NCBI GenBank assembly: GCA_030038035.1
Contig: JASHPP010000561.1
Span: forward strand, 1-23,083
DNA length: 23,083 nt
DNA from: Trebonia sp.
GTDB taxonomy: Bacteria; Actinomycetota; Actinomycetes; Streptosporangiales; Streptosporangiaceae
Direction: 5' to 3'
Shown: piece by piece, positions 9,803 to 15,854 of the stretch
How positions within the stretch are numbered: position 1 is the first letter of the stretch
How the letters are laid out: each line of letters starts with the position of its first letter
The notes under the pieces: generated by a model
What the model was told of the DNA's origin: nothing
Seen by the model: only the letters and a program-made list of their open reading frames with translations
Database searches by the model: none
Made by a program: the position numbers and the translations under genes

Positions 9803-10801
9803 CTAGAGAACGTCGTGACCGGGGTGCGGCTCCTGCGGGACGATCGCGCTCGCCGGCTGGGCGGGGATCGTGCCCAGGCGGCCCGCCTGGTAGTCCTCGA
9901 ACGCCTGCACCAGCTCGGCGCGGGTGTTCATCACGAACGGGCCGTACGCCGCCACCGGCTCGCGGATCGGCTCGCCGCCGAGCAGCAGGACGTCAAGTGA
10001 CGGGCTGGGACCGTCCATCTTCGTGTCCGCGGCGACCGTGATCGACTCGCCGGGCCCGAACACCGCGAGCTGGCCGGTCCGCACCGGCCGGTGCTCCGCG
10101 CCGGCCGAGCCCGCGCCGGCCAGCACGTAGCCGAGCGCGTTGAAGTCCGCGCGCCAGGGGATCCGGACCCGGGCGCCGGGCGAGACCGTGGCGTGCACCA
10201 GCGTGATCGGCGTGTGCGTGATGCCAGGGCCGGCGTGCCCGCCGATCTGGCCGGCGATGACCCGCAGCAGCGCGCCCCCGTCGGGCGAGGTCAGCAGCGC
10301 GACCTGGCCGGCCCGGATGTCCTGGTAGCGCGGCTGAGTCAGCTTCAGCCTGGCGGGCAGGTTGACCCACAGCTGGAAGCCGTGGAAGAGGCCGCCGCTC
10401 GCGACCAGGTCCTCGGGCGGCTCCTCGATGTGCAAGATGCCGCCGCCGGCGGTCATCCACTGCGTGTCGCCGTTCGTTATCAGGCCGCCGCCGCCGTTGG
10501 AGTCCTGGTGCCTGAACACGCCGTCGATCATGTACGTGACGGTCTCGAAGCCACGGTGCGGATGCCACGGGGTGCCCTTGGGCTCACCCGGGGCGTACTC
10601 GACCTCGCCCATCTGGTCCATGTGCACGAAGGGGTCGAGCTGCTTCAGGTCGACCCCGGCGAAGGCGCGGCGCACCGGGAAGCCCTCCCCCTCGACCCCC
10701 GACGGCGCCGTGGTGACCTTGACCACCGGGCGTTCGGCCTGCGGGCCAGGTTCGGTGACCCGCGGCAGGACCAGCAGATTTTCGACCGTGACGGCTGGCA
10801 T
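9803..10801 (-). CDS. Pirin family protein (bicupin, metal-binding)
   Basis: 332 aa from the ATG at 10801, which has GAGGAG about 7 bases upstream; the open frame continues to 10942 without a better site. The pirin signature is clear: FPVRRAF, then HPHRGFETVTY. The four metal ligands of the N-terminal cupin are all present as H80-x-H82 and H124-x-E126. The family includes human pirin and E. coli YhhW. Some members have quercetin 2,3-dioxygenase activity and others are regulatory; the substrate here is unknown. The C-terminal cupin (about 180-300) is present and the protein ends in a flexible tail. Monocistronic by context: convergent with the S53 gene downstream and about 385 bp from the TetR stop upstream. 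A palindromic candidate operator lies just before the gene. Confidence 0.95.
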   Translation of the reverse strand: MPAVTVENLLVLPRVTEPGPQAERPVVKVTTAPSGVEGEGFPVRRAFAGVDLKQLDPFVHMDQMGEVEYAPGEPKGTPWHPHRGFETVTYMIDGVFRHQDSNGGGGLITNGDTQWMTAGGGILHIEEPPEDLVASGGLFHGFQLWVNLPARLKLTQPRYQDIRAGQVALLTSPDGGALLRVIAGQIGGHAGPGITHTPITLVHATVSPGARVRIPWRADFNALGYVLAGAGSAGAEHRPVRTGQLAVFGPGESITVAADTKMDGPSPSLDVLLLGGEPIREPVAAYGPFVMNTRAELVQAFEDYQAGRLGTIPAQPASAIVPQEPHPGHDVL

Positions 10802-10831
10802 GATGGCGCTCCTCGTTCGTTGGCCCGAATT

Positions 10832-10858
10832 GTCATACCCGGTAACCGGGCAGTCATA
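10832..10858. promoter_or_regulatory. Candidate operator of the pirin gene: palindrome flanked by direct repeats
   Basis: CCCGGT-A-ACCGGG (10838-10850) is a perfect palindrome. It is bracketed by two direct copies of GTCATA (10832-10837 and 10853-10858). On the minus strand the two flanks read TATGAC and could act as -10-like elements (TTATGA, 16 bp, TATGAC). The site is about 31-57 bases before the pirin ATG, a typical place for a repressor site. The binding protein is unknown. Confidence 0.5.
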
Positions 10859-10931
10859 AGCGGCAACGATAGATGAATATTCAACATTCCCGGCGGCGCG
10901 GCACGGCACGATGACGGGCGGCGCGTGAGAG

Positions 10932-10974
10932 CCGCGGGACACATGGTATCCGCGGGATATATGGGATCCGCGGG
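10932..10974. repeat. Three CCGCGGG boxes at exact 18-bp period
   Basis: CCGCGGG begins at 10932, 10950 and 10968. The two full 18-bp units differ at only a few positions (spacer acacatggtat versus atatatgggat). Lies upstream of the pirin gene in non-coding DNA. Confidence 0.75.
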
Positions 10975-11140
10975 TGCTGGTAGCAGCAAGAGCCTCCGCG
11001 CAGCGATGTCACGCCAGCACCACCTGCCCACTTCGCACACTCCTTGCATGGACAAATCGCCCAAAACGGACCCACAAAAGGTCACAGAGTGTGCAAAGTT
11101 GCACGCCAGGGGCTGGTGTGACGAGGGAGGGAGGGCTCGC

Positions 11141-11177
11141 GGGGAGGCGGCCGGGGGGAGGCGGGGAGGCGGCCGGG
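11141..11177. repeat. Direct repeat of GGGGAGGCGGCCGGG, 22-bp period
   Basis: The 15-bp unit occurs at 11141-11155 and 11163-11177, with a further GGGGGAGGCGGGG between. Several runs of three or more G make a G-quadruplex possible. It sits just beyond the stop codon of the TetR gene (11186), so it would be in the 3' end of the efflux operon transcript as a C-rich strand. Confidence 0.6.
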
Positions 11178-11185
11178 ACGCGGGC

Positions 11186-11794
11186 CTACAGGGGCAGGCC
11201 GGATTCTAGGAGGGCTAGGGCCTCGTCCATCCGCTGGAACGTCTGCTCGCCCACGTCGGCGCCCCAGGCGGCCGGGGACAGGACCGAGAGCATCACGCCG
11301 AACACGGCGCCGACGTATGTGCGGACGGTCAGGTCATCGGCCGTCCGGCCGATGCGCTTGGCCAGCGCGCCGGCCATCACGTCGATCGTCCTGCTCAGCT
11401 CGTCGAGCGTGCGCGCCCGGATCTCCGGCACCGTCAGGCCGAGCACCGACGCCTCGCGGAACTCCTCCCATTCGGCGGGGGTGAGCGTCGCGATCGCCTC
11501 GCGCAGCGCCGCGCGGATCGCGGCGATCGGGGTCAGCGACGCCGGCTGCCGGCCGAACGCCTCCAGTATCCGGTCGTCGAAGTCGTCCCGCAGGACCACG
11601 TCCTCTTTGGTCGGGAAGTAGCGGAAGAACGTGGACGGCGACACTTCGGCGGCCGCGGCGATCTGCTCCACCGTGGTGGACTCATAGCCCTGCTCGCGGA
11701 ACAGCCGCAGCGCGTGCTCCCTGATCGCGGCCCGGGTCCGCGCCTTCTTCCGTTCCCGCAGGCCGCCGAAGTTCGCCTGATGCACTGTCGTCAC
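11186..11794 (-). CDS. TetR/AcrR family transcriptional regulator
   Basis: 202 aa from the GTG at 11794. This start overlaps the TGA of the upstream efflux gene in the sequence GTGA, with GGGAG just before it, so translational coupling is expected. N-terminal TetR DNA-binding domain: RERKKARTRAAIREHALRLF, then the helix-turn-helix TVEQIAAAAEVSPSTFFRYFPTKEDVV at about 41-67, all close to family consensus. The C-terminal ~130 residues form the variable ligand-binding and dimer domain. Genetic coupling to the DHA2 pump strongly suggests it represses that operon and is relieved by a pump substrate. A candidate operator overlaps the operon promoter. An in-frame open stretch continues upstream to 12292 inside the transporter gene and is not part of the protein. 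Confidence 0.95.
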   Translation of the reverse strand: MTTVHQANFGGLRERKKARTRAAIREHALRLFREQGYESTTVEQIAAAAEVSPSTFFRYFPTKEDVVLRDDFDDRILEAFGRQPASLTPIAAIRAALREAIATLTPAEWEEFREASVLGLTVPEIRARTLDELSRTIDVMAGALAKRIGRTADDLTVRTYVGAVFGVMLSVLSPAAWGADVGEQTFQRMDEALALLESGLPL

Positions 11795-13377
11795 GCTCCC
11801 AATTGTGCCTCGTCGCGCTCCGGCGGGGCAGTCGCCGCCGGTGGCCGCGGCGCGGACCGCCCGGGCAGGAAGGCCAGGGCAAGCAGCGCGCTGGCGATCG
11901 CGATCCCGCCGCAGGTCCAGAGCATGATGTCCATCCCGTGGATGAACGCCGAGCGCACCTCGTCGAGCAGCGGAACCGACCCCAGTTTGGTGGCCACCTC
12001 GACGCCGCCGGCGACGCTGCCGCGCACCGCGGACGCGGTGGCCGACGGCAGCCCGGTCAGCGACAGCCGGCTCGTGTACCCGTTGCTGATGACGGTGCCG
12101 AGCACCGCGACCCCGATCGTCGCGCCCACCTGGCGCACCGCGGTCATCAGCGCGCCGCCCGACGCGCTGCGCTCCTGCGTCAGCGGGCCCACCGCGGCGT
12201 TCATCGCGGCCGGCATCGCGACGCCGAGGCCGAGGCCGGTCACCGCGACCCACAGCGCCGCGAAGCCCGTCGAGGACCCCAGGCCGGTGCACGCGCCGAC
12301 CGCCAGGCCGGCGGCCATGATGAGGAAGCCGGCCGCGACCGCGAGCTTCGCGTTGAGCCGCGGGTTGCCGAGCGTGCCGTCGGGCAGCTTAGCCGCGGCG
12401 GTCAGCCTGCTGGCCGCCGCCATCCCGGCGAGCATCCCGCCGATCAGCGGCAGCAGCCGCAGCCCGCTGCCGAGCGGCGTCGCCCCCCGCACGTCCTGGA
12501 AGTACTGCGGCGCGGCGAAGAACAGGCCGAACATCGCGAACGAGACGAACGTCATCAGCAGCGTGCCCCACCGGAAGCCGGCCACCCGGAACAGCGTCAT
12601 GTCGACGAGCGGCTGGCTCCCGCTCCGCCGGGCGGCGAAACGCTCCCACCAGACGAAGCCGGCCAGGATGGCCGCTCCCGCCACCATCGTGGCCAGCGCC
12701 AGGGCGTCGGTCCAGCCGCTCTGGCCTGCCCTGATGAACCCGTACGTGAGAACGGCCAGCCCGGCGCTCGAGATCACGACGCCCTGGGGGTCCAGGCCGG
12801 GCCGGCTGGCGGCCCGCGACTCCGGCAGCAAGAACGTCACGGCGACGAGCGCGATCGCCACGATCGGCACGTTGATCAGGAAGACCGAGCCCCACCAGAA
12901 GTGGTCGAGCAGGAAGCCGCCGAGGATCGGCCCGATGGGGTAGCTGACGAAGATGGCCCCCGCCATCACGGCGATCGCCTTCTGCCGCTCCTCCTCGCCG
13001 AACATCACGGGCAGCACCGAGATCGCCATCGGGAGCACCGCGGCGGCGCCGATGCCGAGCACCGCGCGGGCCGCGATCAGCTCGCCGACGCTGGGCGAGT
13101 AAGCGCACCACACTGAGCTCGCGACGAACAGCACGAGGGCGATGAGCAGCACTCTCTTCCGACCGTAGCGGTCGCCGAGCAGCCCGGCGGGCAGGATCAT
13201 CGCGGCGATCACCAGGGCGTAGGAGTCGGCGATCCACTGCAGGTCGCCCGTTGTCGCGTGCATCGTCGCGGCGATCGTCGGCAGCGCCAGGCTGAGCACG
13301 GTCAGGTCAAGCCCGACAACCAGCACGCTCACCGAGATCGCGGCCATCGCCCACCAGCGACGCGAGGAGTCCGTCAT
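11791..13377 (-). CDS. DHA2 family (EmrB/QacA-type) MFS multidrug transporter, 14 TM
   Basis: 528 aa from the ATG at 13377; a GTG three codons earlier (13386) is possible, but AAAGGCGG is better spaced from the ATG. About 14 hydrophobic helices. DHA2 signatures: motif D1-like GLDLTVLSLALPTI in TM1, motif A GLLGDRYGRKRVLLI between TM2 and TM3, and antiporter motif C SYPIGPILGGFLL in TM5. The family exports drugs, dyes or secondary metabolites by proton antiport across the cytoplasmic membrane. First gene of a two-gene operon with its TetR regulator (GTGA overlap). The substrate cannot be inferred. It lies downstream of the ferredoxin gene on the same strand, but separated by 146 bp that contain its own promoter. 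Confidence 0.95.
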   Translation of the reverse strand: MTDSSRRWWAMAAISVSVLVVGLDLTVLSLALPTIAATMHATTGDLQWIADSYALVIAAMILPAGLLGDRYGRKRVLLIALVLFVASSVWCAYSPSVGELIAARAVLGIGAAAVLPMAISVLPVMFGEEERQKAIAVMAGAIFVSYPIGPILGGFLLDHFWWGSVFLINVPIVAIALVAVTFLLPESRAASRPGLDPQGVVISSAGLAVLTYGFIRAGQSGWTDALALATMVAGAAILAGFVWWERFAARRSGSQPLVDMTLFRVAGFRWGTLLMTFVSFAMFGLFFAAPQYFQDVRGATPLGSGLRLLPLIGGMLAGMAAASRLTAAAKLPDGTLGNPRLNAKLAVAAGFLIMAAGLAVGACTGLGSSTGFAALWVAVTGLGLGVAMPAAMNAAVGPLTQERSASGGALMTAVRQVGATIGVAVLGTVISNGYTSRLSLTGLPSATASAVRGSVAGGVEVATKLGSVPLLDEVRSAFIHGMDIMLWTCGGIAIASALLALAFLPGRSAPRPPAATAPPERDEAQLGA

Positions 13378-13417
13378 GGGAGTCACCGCCTTTCGGCTGT
13401 AACACTTAAATGGAAGC

Positions 13418-13456
13418 TACTCTCATAATATAGGTACGTTCAGTTGGGAGCGTCAA
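13418..13456 (-). promoter_or_regulatory. Promoter and candidate TetR operator of the efflux operon
   Basis: On the minus strand, -35 TTGACG (13456-13451) and -10 TATATT (13432-13427) are separated by 18 bp. This is a good vegetative-type promoter and stands out in AT content from its surroundings. The -10 is embedded in an imperfect 19-bp dyad, TACCTATATTATGAGAGTA (13436-13418), centred on the box. That is where a TetR-type repressor would block initiation. About 50 bp remain to the start codon. Confidence 0.65.
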
Positions 13457-13523
13457 GCACGACGAACGGCCCGGGCGTCCGGGTGGGCAGACGCCACGGA
13501 CCGTTCGGGATCATGACTGGTCT

Positions 13524-13724
13524 TTACGACCGCAGCAGCCGCAGCGCGAGCGTCGGGCAGGCGCTGACCGCGGCGCGCGCGTCCTTGTCCAGAGCCGGCG
13601 GGACCGGGCGGCCGTCGATGATCGGGTACCCCCACTCGTCCAGCGTGATCATCTCGGGCAGCAGCTCGGCGCACGCCCCATGGCCCGCGCAGTCGATCGG
13701 GTTGACCACCAGCCGCTCGCTCAC
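13524..13724 (-). CDS. Small ferredoxin, 3Fe-4S type
   Basis: 66 aa from GTG at 13724. The start overlaps the TGA of the upstream flavoprotein gene as GTGA, so the two are translationally coupled. Three cysteines are arranged as in the [3Fe-4S] ferredoxins of actinomycetes: C12-x5-C18 (CAGHGAC) and C56-P (ACP). There is no fourth cysteine in the first cluster motif. Such ferredoxins usually carry single electrons to cytochromes P450 or other oxidoreductases. Here the neighbours are a NuoF-like protein and a bis-heme membrane protein rather than a P450. Last gene of the operon. The longer open frame to 14012 is inside the flavoprotein gene and is not used. Confidence 0.93.
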   Translation of the reverse strand: MSERLVVNPIDCAGHGACAELLPEMITLDEWGYPIIDGRPVPPALDKDARAAVSACPTLALRLLRS

Positions 13725-15031
13725 GTCCAGTCCTCTTCCGTGCGTGCCTGACCGGGCGGGACCGGCAGGAACGGCTGCCGGCTGGTCCCGCTGCACCGGC
13801 CTCGCTCGTGCCGGTCGAGCTCGGCCGCGAACGTGATCAGCGCGCTGCGCACGAACCGCGCCGTGCCGTCCGGGTGGTGGCACGCGCCGCGGCCGGTGAC
13901 AAGTCCGGCCCAGCGCTCCACGTCCGCGCGCGCCTGCCGCCGCGGGCGGGCCCCCGCGAGCTCGACGAGGGCGGCCGCGATCCGCGGCAGCCCGTTCAGG
14001 CAGGGGCCGCACTGACCGGCCGATTCAAGAGCCAGATACCGAACGGTCCTGGCCGTCTCGGCCAGCCCGCAGCTAGCCTGCGGAAGGGTGATCACGATCC
14101 CGGCGCCGACGCGGGCGCCGACCGCGCCGAGCGACTGGTTGTCCAGCGTCAGCCGCACGGCTTGCCCGGCAGGCACCCAGCTGCCGTGGTAGCCGCCGAT
14201 GAGCACCGCGCCGTCTTGCGGGAGCGGGCCGAGCAGGTCGCGCAGCGGCATGCCGAGCGGGACCTCGGTGACGTGCGGCGTCCGGTCGGCGCGGCGGATC
14301 GTGCACAGCGTCGAGCCCGGCTCGGCCGCGGTGCCCAGCTGGCGGAACCAGCGCGGCCCGCGCCGGGCGATCAGCGCCAGGTGGGCAAGCGTCTCGACGT
14401 TCTGGACCAGGGTCGGGGCGCCCTCAAGGCCGCGTTCGGTGACCCGGGGCGGCATGAAGGTCGGGATGGCGGGGCCGCCGCCGATGTGGTTGATCACCGC
14501 GGTCTCCTGACCGGACAGGAACCGCGGCGGCGCCTCGGCCAGCTCGACGGGGACGCGCTCGACGCCGGCCGCGCGGCGCTGCATGAGGGCCTGCCGCAGC
14601 CGCCTGCCGACATCCTCCCGGCGTTCGGCGTGGGTGTAGAGGATCGCCTGGTCGGCGCCGGCCGCCTCGGCGGCCAGCTGCAGGCCGTCGAGCACCAGGT
14701 GCGGGGCCAGCCACAGCAGCGTGGCGTCCTTGTCGCTGGCAGGCTCGCTCTCCGCGCCGTTGGCGATGACGACGGGGGTCTTCCGCCGCGATGTCGCCGC
14801 GTCGAGGACGGCGGCGAGCTTGCGGTGCACGGGGAACGCGGCGCCGCCCCGCCCGGTCAGGCCGGCGTCCCGCAGGTCGGGGATCAGGCGGGCCGGTGCG
14901 CCGCGGTACGGGATCGGGCCGAACCGCGCGTGGTGCGCGGACCAGTCCTGCGGCTGCTGGCTCGCCGGCAGCAGCCGGGGCAGGTCGGTGGCCGTGCCTT
15001 CTGCGCTCGCACCCTGGGTGGCCGCGGTCAT
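13721..15031 (-). CDS. NuoF-like flavoprotein (NADH:quinone oxidoreductase 51-kDa subunit family)
   Basis: 436 aa from ATG at 15031, which overlaps the upstream stop as ATGA. Complex I NuoF hallmarks: GRGGAAFP at 60-67 (NADH/FMN glycine-rich motif), ANGAESEPASDKD at 90-102 (FMN-binding NGDESEPGTFKD equivalent), SGQETAVINHI near 173-183 (GEETALL equivalent), and APTLVQNVET near 205-214. The iron-sulfur region ESAGQCGPCLNG (336-347) keeps C341 and C344, and C384 (GACHH) is the distal ligand. The first cysteine of the usual SCGxCxPC motif is Ala338, so only three of four N3-cluster ligands remain. It is a stand-alone member of the family, not part of a nuo operon, and probably transfers electrons between NAD(P)H and the partners encoded on either side. 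Confidence 0.93.
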   Translation of the reverse strand: MTAATQGASAEGTATDLPRLLPASQQPQDWSAHHARFGPIPYRGAPARLIPDLRDAGLTGRGGAAFPVHRKLAAVLDAATSRRKTPVVIANGAESEPASDKDATLLWLAPHLVLDGLQLAAEAAGADQAILYTHAERREDVGRRLRQALMQRRAAGVERVPVELAEAPPRFLSGQETAVINHIGGGPAIPTFMPPRVTERGLEGAPTLVQNVETLAHLALIARRGPRWFRQLGTAAEPGSTLCTIRRADRTPHVTEVPLGMPLRDLLGPLPQDGAVLIGGYHGSWVPAGQAVRLTLDNQSLGAVGARVGAGIVITLPQASCGLAETARTVRYLALESAGQCGPCLNGLPRIAAALVELAGARPRRQARADVERWAGLVTGRGACHHPDGTARFVRSALITFAAELDRHERGRCSGTSRQPFLPVPPGQARTEEDWT

Positions 15032-15663
15032 CGGCGGGTGGTCCGTTCCCGTCCGCGGGTGGCTTCGTGCACCGCGGACATCAGCAGGCCGACCCGCTCG
15101 GCGCGCGGCACGTCGCGCGCGGCGGCGGCCAGCCGCCAGCTGAGCGCGATGACGACGGCCAGCGCGGACCCGACGGAGACCGCGAGCATCCAGCTGTGCA
15201 GCATGTCGGCGCTCGCGGTGATGCTGTGCAGCCAGGCGACCGGCCAGCTGGCATAGGCGAGCAGGTGCACGCCGCGCCACACCCGGCGGCTGAGGTGGCG
15301 GCGCAGCAGGCTGGTCACGATCACCGCGATCGTGATGTCCAGGCTGACCGCGCCGAGCCCGAGCTCGAGCCGCTCATAGGGAGAGGCTAGCGGGATGATC
15401 GCGGCGGTGAGCGGGATGTCCACGTAGCCGTCCACGACCGCGGTCAGCACGTGCACCGCGACGAACGCGACGGCGAGCAGCGACAGGTTGCGGTGCAGGC
15501 CGGTGACCGCGAACCGGGGCAGGCCGGGCAGCCGGCCCTGCCTGGTCACCAGCAGGCCGAGCAGCATCACCGCCGTCAGCAGCAGCAGCGCGACCACGCC
15601 GGTGGCGCGGCTGGCGTACCACAGCGCGGTGGTGGAGTCGATTCTGCCCACGCTTGCAAGCAT
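15028..15663 (-). CDS. Ferric-reductase-like bis-heme membrane protein
   Basis: 211 aa with about six hydrophobic helices (approximately 22-40, 58-78, 84-94, 104-120, 132-148, 158-180). Two histidine pairs, H57-x13-H71 and H133-x12-H146, match exactly the spacing of the heme ligands in NOX/FRE ferric-reductase transmembrane domains, implying two stacked b-type hemes across the membrane. The cytosolic FAD/NAD(P)H domain of NOX/FRE proteins is absent. The downstream coupled genes (NuoF-like flavoprotein, ferredoxin) could supply that function. Start chosen at ATG 15663; no strong ribosome site is visible, so the start may shift a few codons. First gene of the three-gene operon and divergent from the SIR2-PRTase-cupin gene. 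Confidence 0.88.
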   Translation of the reverse strand: MLASVGRIDSTTALWYASRATGVVALLLLTAVMLLGLLVTRQGRLPGLPRFAVTGLHRNLSLLAVAFVAVHVLTAVVDGYVDIPLTAAIIPLASPYERLELGLGAVSLDITIAVIVTSLLRRHLSRRVWRGVHLLAYASWPVAWLHSITASADMLHSWMLAVSVGSALAVVIALSWRLAAAARDVPRAERVGLLMSAVHEATRGRERTTRR

Positions 15664-15749
15664 CGGGCATCAAGCACAGCGGAGGATAGATAGACCCTAT
15701 GAGGTGGTTCTGAAGCCGCTGTCCAGGTACTGCGGTCCCGCTGAGGCCC

Positions 15750-15769
15750 GGCCTTCAGTGCAAAAGGCC
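15750..15769. repeat. Hairpin in divergent intergenic region
   Basis: GGCCTT-8-AAGGCC is a perfect 6-bp inverted repeat in the 191-bp region between the heme protein gene and the SIR2-PRTase-cupin gene. It lies about 20 bp upstream of the candidate -10 box at 15789. Could be an operator. Confidence 0.4.
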
Positions 15770-15788
15770 GGTTCGCGGTGGTCTGCAC

Positions 15789-15794
15789 TAGAAT
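15789..15794 (+). promoter_or_regulatory. Possible -10 box (TAGAAT) of the SIR2-PRTase-cupin cluster
   Basis: TAGAAT is one base from TATAAT and lies 61 bp before the start codon at 15855. There is no recognisable -35 at 17-18 bp (the sequence there is the hairpin arm GGCCGG), so if real it may depend on an activator or an alternative sigma factor. Confidence 0.3.
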
Positions 15795-15854
15795 CGAGCG
15801 ACCGCCGGCCGTCGGCGGCTGCGCGCGCGCGCCGCAATCGAGGATTCGTCCGGG

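Larger units (their letters stand above)
10802..11185. other. Intergenic region upstream of pirin and downstream of TetR
   Basis: 384 bp without a supported gene. Besides the candidate operator (10832-10858), it contains an 18-bp-period array at 10932-10974 and a G-rich direct repeat at 11141-11177. Short frames crossing it are made of the repeats themselves and have no ribosome site. The remainder (about 10980-11130) shows nothing I can assign. Confidence 0.6.

Noticed and set aside
10832..11177. CRISPR-like array, because of several short repeats
   Set aside because: Only two or three units of 15-18 bp with 3-11 bp between conserved cores, no spacers of normal length and no cas genes nearby.
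11803..13116. 437-codon plus-strand frame opposite the DHA2 transporter
   Set aside because: Composition (runs of Arg, His, Gln, Asp) is typical of antisense frames; the transporter motifs are on the minus strand.
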